From an uncultured Rikenellaceae bacterium (GTDB lineage: Bacteria; Bacteroidota; Bacteroidia; Bacteroidales; Rikenellaceae): a stretch of 10,384 bases of DNA. This document shows positions 6,861 through 10,384 of this stretch, piece after piece. Position 1 is the stretch's first letter. Every line of letters begins with the position of its first letter. The stretch is taken from positions 1-10,384 of the forward strand of contig CAMQUV010000019.1 of assembly GCA_947037995.1 (NCBI GenBank). Reading direction: 5' to 3'. The notes below the pieces were generated by a model, which saw only the letters and a program-made list of their open reading frames with translations, was not told the origin of the DNA and searched no databases. Made by a program: the position numbers and the translations under genes.

Positions 6861-8318
6861 TTATCCGACCGAGCCTTCGAGTGATAGGGTCAGTAATTTT
6901 TGGGCCTCCATCGCGAATTCCATCGGCAGATTCACTAGCACTTCTTTGGCATAACCGTTGACAATCAGTCCCACGGCATCTTCCGTTGGTATCCCCCTTT
7001 GGTTGCAGTAGAACAGTTGGTCGTCACTAATTTTGCTCGTTGTGGCTTCGTGTTCAACCACGGCCGATTGGTTTTGCGAGTCAATGTAGGGGAACGTGTG
7101 TGCACCACATTTATCTCCGATTAGCAGCGAGTCGCATTGCGAGAAATTGCGGCTTCCCTCGGCATTTTTAGTAATTTTAACCAGTCCTCGGTACGTGTTC
7201 TGGCTTCTGCTAGCCGATATACCTTTCGATACGATTCTCGACTTTGTATTTTTGCCAATATGTATCATTTTAGTACCTGTATCGGCCTGTTGCATCCCTT
7301 TTGTGAGAGCTACGGAATAGAATTCCCCAACCGAGTTATCGCCTTTGAGTATGCAGGATGGATATTTCCAGGTAACTGCCGAGCCTGTTTCGACTTGTGT
7401 CCAGCTAAGGTGTGCATTTTCGCCTTTACATATACCTCTTTTCGTTACGAAATTATATACTCCACCGACCCCATTTTCATCGCCGGGGTACCAGTTTTGG
7501 ACTGTTGAGTATTTCACTTTGGCATTTTTCTCGACAATTATTTCGACAATAGCTGCGTGCAGTTGATTTTCGTCTCTTTGCGGCGCTGTGCACCCTTCGA
7601 GGTAACTAACGCTCGCCCCCTCTTCGGCAACGATAAGTGTACGTTCAAACTGCCCTGTACCCGAAGCATTAATTCGGAAATATGTCGACAGTTCCATCGG
7701 GCATTTGACCCCTTTTGGAATGTAGCAGAACGAGCCATCGGAGAACACGGCGCAGTTTAGCGCGGCATAGAAGTTATCAGTATATGGCACGACCGAGCCG
7801 AGATATTTTTTTATCAGTTCGGGATATTCGTGCACTGCTTCGGAGAACGAGCTAAATATTATCCCTAGTTCGAGCAGTGATTTTTTGAATGTAGTTTTGA
7901 CCGAGACCGAGTCGACGACGACATCCACGGCAACACCGGTGAGCATTTTTTGCTCGTCGAGTGGTATGCCGAGTTTTTCGAATGTTTTTAGCAGTTCTGG
8001 GTCAACTTCGTCGAGTGATTCGAGCGATGCTTTTTGTTGTGGAGCGGCGTAGTAAATAATATCGTTAAAGTCGATATCGGGGATATCCAGGTGTGCCCAT
8101 TGCGGGTGTTCAAGGGTAAGCCAGTGTCGATATGCTTTAAGTCTAAATTCTAGTAGCCATTCTGGTTCATTTTTCTTTTGCGATATAATTTTCACGACCT
8201 CCTCGCTGAGCCCTTTTGTAATAAGCTCCGTGGCAACGTCAGTGGTGAACCCCCACTTATATTGCTCTTGCGTGGCGTTTTTTAGTATATCTTCTTGATT
8301 ATCTTGCTTGTTTGGCAT
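6861..8318 (-). CDS. sufB: SufB, Fe-S cluster scaffold protein
   Basis: SufB forms the scaffold with SufC and SufD, accepts persulfide sulfur and assembles the cluster. From the ATG at 8318 the protein is 485 residues, normal for the family. Landmarks in that numbering are [19 protein letters not shown] (about 199-217), YLEGCTAP with C243, [20 protein letters not shown] (about 276-295), and [12 protein letters not shown] with C404, corresponding to E. coli C405, the proposed sulfur acceptor. [17 protein letters not shown] and the C-terminal end LSLEGSVG follow. An in-frame TTG at 8360 would add 14 residues, but that TTG is part of the promoter -7 box, so it cannot be in the mRNA, and the extra residues do not resemble SufB. 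I therefore place the start at 8318, about 30 nt from the predicted transcription start. It is the first gene of the sufBC-AKR-sufDS-tmk-membrane protein transcript. Confidence 0.96.
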   Translation of the reverse strand: MPNKQDNQEDILKNATQEQYKWGFTTDVATELITKGLSEEVVKIISQKKNEPEWLLEFRLKAYRHWLTLEHPQWAHLDIPDIDFNDIIYYAAPQQKASLESLDEVDPELLKTFEKLGIPLDEQKMLTGVAVDVVVDSVSVKTTFKKSLLELGIIFSSFSEAVHEYPELIKKYLGSVVPYTDNFYAALNCAVFSDGSFCYIPKGVKCPMELSTYFRINASGTGQFERTLIVAEEGASVSYLEGCTAPQRDENQLHAAIVEIIVEKNAKVKYSTVQNWYPGDENGVGGVYNFVTKRGICKGENAHLSWTQVETGSAVTWKYPSCILKGDNSVGEFYSVALTKGMQQADTGTKMIHIGKNTKSRIVSKGISASRSQNTYRGLVKITKNAEGSRNFSQCDSLLIGDKCGAHTFPYIDSQNQSAVVEHEATTSKISDDQLFYCNQRGIPTEDAVGLIVNGYAKEVLVNLPMEFAMEAQKLLTLSLEGSVG

Positions 8319-8357
8319 ATAAATAGATTCTGAGTGTTTGTGTTTGTTATAAGATTG

Positions 8358-8389
8358 CAAATATAACTAAAATAAAAACCCGAAGCAAA
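8358..8389 (-). promoter_or_regulatory. Promoter of the suf operon
   Basis: On the minus strand TTTG (8389-8386) and TATATTTG (8365-8358) match both elements of the Bacteroidota primary-sigma promoter exactly, with a 20-bp spacer. Transcription should begin near 8350. The -7 box overlaps an in-frame TTG, which fixes the sufB start at the downstream ATG. No recognised Fe-S or iron regulator site is visible. Confidence 0.85.
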
Positions 8390-8455
8390 AAATGGGTGTT
8401 TCGGGGGGTGAAAAAAACAACCATAGATGTCTTTCCAATTTTTAACTCATTTATT

Positions 8456-8486
8456 TTTGTTTTGTATTTTTAATGTTCTATCTTTG
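8456..8486 (+). promoter_or_regulatory. Promoter of gcvH
   Basis: TTTG (8456-8459) and TATCTTTG (8479-8486), separated by 19 bp, match the -33/-7 promoter consensus of Bacteroidota exactly. The predicted start is near 8493, giving a leader of about 35-38 nt that contains a doubled AATAACCTTT (8492-8501 and 8504-8513). It is divergent from the suf promoter, with 66 bp between the two -33 boxes. Confidence 0.85.
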
Positions 8487-8529
8487 CCTACAATAACCTT
8501 TAAAATAACCTTTTTAAAAAACATTTGAA

Positions 8530-8907
8530 ATGAATATTCCACAAAATCTTAAGTACTCCTCTGACCACGAATGGATTAGCGTTGAGGGCGATATTGCCAC
8601 CATCGGTATAACTGATTTCGCACAAAGCCAACTTGGTGACATCGTTTTTGTTGACGTTAACACTGTCGGCGATTCACTGAACCAAAACGAAGTTTTTGGC
8701 TCTATCGAAGCCGTTAAAACAGTTTCTGACGCTTTTATTCCAGCTTCTGGCGAAATTATCGAATTTAACGAACAACTCGAAGACGCTCCCGAAAAAGTAA
8801 ACCAAGACCCCTACGGAGACGGATGGATTATTAAAGTGAAACTCTCAAACCCTTCCGAAATCGATAACCTACTTTCGGCAGAACAATACCAAAATATTAT
8901 TGGATAA
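8530..8907 (+). CDS. gcvH: Glycine cleavage system H protein (lipoyl carrier)
   Basis: GcvH carries the lipoyl arm that shuttles the aminomethyl group between the P, T and L proteins during glycine cleavage. In many bacteria it also serves as a lipoyl donor or relay. The 125-residue length is normal. The lipoylated lysine is K63 in [13 protein letters not shown]. The flanking family pattern is intact: [23 protein letters not shown], shown as YSSDHEW (9-15) and IGITDFAQ (25-32), LGDIVFVD (35-42), [10 protein letters not shown] (71-80) and [11 protein letters not shown] (93-103). The gene has its own strong promoter. No gcvT, gcvP or lipoate ligase gene is next to it, so the rest of the system must be elsewhere. 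mdh follows after 83 bp on the same strand, with no terminator in between. Confidence 0.97.
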   Translation: MNIPQNLKYSSDHEWISVEGDIATIGITDFAQSQLGDIVFVDVNTVGDSLNQNEVFGSIEAVKTVSDAFIPASGEIIEFNEQLEDAPEKVNQDPYGDGWIIKVKLSNPSEIDNLLSAEQYQNIIG

Positions 8908-8990
8908 CTATTACAGTTAAACCCCCAAAAATATCCCCGAAAAAGATACCCTTAAATACCCAAATAATAATCCCCTAAAATTATAAACAA

Positions 8991-9929
8991 ATGAAAGTTA
9001 CAGTTGTAGGCGCCGGAAATGTTGGCGCAACTTGCGCTAACGTACTTGCTGCCAGAGAAGTCTGCGCAGAAGTTGTGCTACTAGATATTAAAGAAGGCTT
9101 CGCCGAAGGAAAAATGCTCGACATTTTCCAATGCGAAACTCTTATGGATTTTGATACCAAACTTACTGGTGTTACTAACGACTACTCAGCTACCGCTGGC
9201 TCGCACGTCGTTGTTATTACATCGGGTATCCCTAGAAAACCAGGGATGACTCGCGAAGAACTTATCGGTACTAACGCAAATATTGTCAAAACAGTTGCAA
9301 CAAATATCCTTAAATTCTCGCCTAAAGCTATTATACTTGTAGTTTCTAACCCTATGGATACTATGACATACCTTGCCCTCAAAGCTACCGGACTCCCAAA
9401 AAACCAAGTCTTTGGTATGGGCGGCGCTCTTGACTCGGCTAGATTCAAATGCTATCTAGCAAAAGCACTTAACGTTAATATTAACGACGTTGATGGTATG
9501 GTGATTGGTGGACACGGTGATACTACTATGATTCCGCTTCTCAGAAAAGCTACCTGCAAAGGTATCCCTGTCTGCGAACTTGCTGACGATGCTACACTCC
9601 AAAAAGTTGCCGCAGATACTATGGTTGGTGGTGCTACTCTTACAGGACTACTCGGAACCTCTGCTTGGTACGCGCCTGGTGCTGCCGCTGCTTATGTTGT
9701 CGAATCTATCGTAAAAGACCAAAAGAAAATCGTCCCATCGTGTACCCTTCTCGAAGGCGAATACGGCCTTAATGACCTGTGTATCGGCGTTCCTGCTGTT
9801 ATCGGAATTAACGGAGTCGAAAAAATTATCGAACTCCAACTAAACGAAAACGAAAAAAATCAACTTCTTAAATCGGCTGAAGCTGTCAAAGCTACCAACG
9901 CCGTGCTTAAAGAAATTGACGCACTATAA
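8991..9929 (+). CDS. mdh: Malate dehydrogenase (NAD-dependent)
   Basis: This enzyme interconverts malate and oxaloacetate with NAD(H) in central metabolism; in anaerobic Bacteroidota it usually runs toward malate on the way to fumarate and succinate. The 312-residue protein belongs to the LDH-like MDH group. It has the dinucleotide motif GAGNVG (7-12), D32 at the end of the second strand (favouring NAD over NADP), and the substrate-loop segment GIPRKPGMTREEL, in which R82 and R88 bind the dicarboxylate; an arginine here marks malate rather than lactate specificity. VSNPMD (118-123), the D148/R151 pair and catalytic H175 in GGHGDT complete the active site. Start and length are normal. I see no TAnnTTTG promoter in the 83-bp gap after gcvH, so it is probably co-transcribed with gcvH. 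The extended terminator at 9979-10038 ends the unit. Confidence 0.96.
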   Translation: MKVTVVGAGNVGATCANVLAAREVCAEVVLLDIKEGFAEGKMLDIFQCETLMDFDTKLTGVTNDYSATAGSHVVVITSGIPRKPGMTREELIGTNANIVKTVATNILKFSPKAIILVVSNPMDTMTYLALKATGLPKNQVFGMGGALDSARFKCYLAKALNVNINDVDGMVIGGHGDTTMIPLLRKATCKGIPVCELADDATLQKVAADTMVGGATLTGLLGTSAWYAPGAAAAYVVESIVKDQKKIVPSCTLLEGEYGLNDLCIGVPAVIGINGVEKIIELQLNENEKNQLLKSAEAVKATNAVLKEIDAL

Positions 9930-9930
9930 T

Positions 9931-9979
9931 CGTACTAATCGATTGAAAATATACTAATCGCGCTTGCGTGATTAGTACG
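9931..9979 (+). repeat. Inverted repeat with two alternative left arms after mdh
   Basis: CGTACTAATC (9931-9940) pairs perfectly with GATTAGTACG (9970-9979). A second copy of the left arm, TACTAATCG, occurs at 9952-9960. With the following CGC it forms a tighter hairpin, TACTAATCGCGC (9952-9963) / GCGTGATTAGTA (9966-9977), including one G-T wobble. The two hairpins exclude each other because they share the right arm. There is no T-tract directly after, so by itself it is not an intrinsic terminator; it may protect the mdh mRNA end or be a protein-binding site. Confidence 0.7.
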
Positions 9980-10038
9980 GACTTACAAACCCTTGCAACT
10001 GCTGAATTGAAAGGGGGAGTAAGTCCTTTTTATTTTTT
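9979..10038 (+). terminator. Extended intrinsic terminator of gcvH-mdh
   Basis: An 8-bp stem GGACTTAC (9979-9986) / GTAAGTCC (10019-10026) is followed at once by a T-rich run (10027-10038, interrupted by one A). Within the loop a second stem, CCCTT (9990-9994) / AAGGG (10011-10015), stacks above an internal loop. It lies 50 bp after the mdh stop, directly next to the preceding inverted repeat, and separates mdh from the next gene. Confidence 0.85.
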
Positions 10039-10095
10039 CTTGTGGACTAAATAACTTCAAAATATATAACATAACCATAAAATTTACTGTAATAA

Positions 10096-10384
10096 ATGAG
10101 AACCATCTTAACGCTTCTAACCGTAATCCTTACAGTTGCAACGTCATCCGCACAAGTCAAAACAGGTATCGATGTGCTCGAAGCAACCAACTTTAAAGCG
10201 CTAGCCGGCAAACGAGTAGGACTAATCACTAACCCTACGGGAGTAAACCAAAAACTACGTTCAACAGTAGAGATTCTATCGAGCCCCGAAGCCAAAGCGG
10301 CTGGAGTGCAGCTTACAGCGCTTTTTGCGCCGGAACACGGTGTGCGTGGCGATATCGAGGCGGGACTGAAAGTCGAAAATGTGA
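10096..10384 (+). CDS. namZ: NamZ-like (DUF1343) exo-beta-N-acetylmuramidase, 5' part (runs off right edge)
   Basis: The first 96 codons are visible, from the ATG at 10096. Residues 1-19 form a signal peptide (MRTILTLLTVILTVATSSA, then QVK), so the protein is exported. The segment KRVGLITNPTGVNQKLRST (39-57) and the motif ALFAPEHGVRGDIEAG (75-90) are hallmarks of the DUF1343 family. Characterised members such as NamZ release terminal MurNAc from peptidoglycan fragments, which fits cell-wall recycling or scavenging. The catalytic region further downstream is outside the window, so activity cannot be judged. It follows the mdh terminator by 57 bp. I see no clear TTTG/TAnnTTTG promoter in that A/T-rich gap, but the terminator implies the gene is separately transcribed. 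The family call is strong; the exact enzyme is inference. Confidence 0.88.
   Translation, partial: MRTILTLLTVILTVATSSAQVKTGIDVLEATNFKALAGKRVGLITNPTGVNQKLRSTVEILSSPEAKAAGVQLTALFAPEHGVRGDIEAGLKVENV

Noticed and set aside
8316..8360. SufB with a 14-residue N-terminal extension from TTG at 8360
   Set aside because: The TTG lies inside the -7 promoter box, and the extra residues do not look like SufB.
8922..8975. G-quadruplex on the minus strand
   Set aside because: The loops between G-runs are mostly 7-11 bases, too long for a confident quadruplex call.

Overview
The window reads as chromosome of a Bacteroidota bacterium, most likely a member of the Bacteroidales. The evidence is consistent. 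Several genes are preceded by the Bacteroidota promoter pattern TTTG-N19-21-TAnnTTTG rather than -35/-10 boxes. No start shows a Shine-Dalgarno sequence. The gene set (sufBC..DS, a MauE/DoxX membrane protein with a C-terminal periplasmic domain, a NamZ-type DUF1343 protein, a BspA-like leucine-rich-repeat protein) is typical of that phylum. I saw no phage, transposon, CRISPR or defence genes. This is mostly housekeeping DNA with a few local oddities.

Layout. 1-850 (minus): the 5' part of a secreted BspA-like LRR gene that runs off the left edge, built of nested tandem duplications. 851-1172: a non-coding stretch holding that gene's promoter, a weak hairpin and a strong extended terminator. 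1173-1244 (minus): tRNA-Thr(GGT) with its own promoter. 1330-8318 (minus): seven tightly packed genes in the order sufB, sufC, an aldo/keto reductase, sufD, sufS, tmk, and a DoxX/MauE-like membrane protein. They probably form one transcript from a clear promoter at 8389-8358. 8319-8529: a divergent promoter region. 8530-8907 (plus): gcvH, then mdh (8991-9929). 9931-10038: a repeated inverted-repeat element followed by an extended rho-independent-type terminator. 10096-10384 (plus): the 5' end of a NamZ-like muramidase gene, cut by the right edge.

How the genes work together. SufS (cysteine desulfurase) supplies sulfur to the SufB-SufC-SufD scaffold for Fe-S cluster assembly. No SufE or SufU sulfur carrier is present here, so one must be encoded elsewhere if the family's usual mechanism holds. 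The aldo/keto reductase between sufC and sufD has no known role in cluster assembly. tmk and the membrane protein overlap by 26 bp and trail the operon. On the other side, gcvH supplies a lipoyl carrier protein and mdh supplies malate dehydrogenase.

The most unusual point is the sufC-AKR-sufD region. SufD is only 243 residues and lacks the N-terminal domain of usual SufD proteins. The AKR next to it ends some 35-40 residues earlier than YghZ-type relatives. Both shortened ends face the same 16-bp gap. I found no clear, wholly new biological system.
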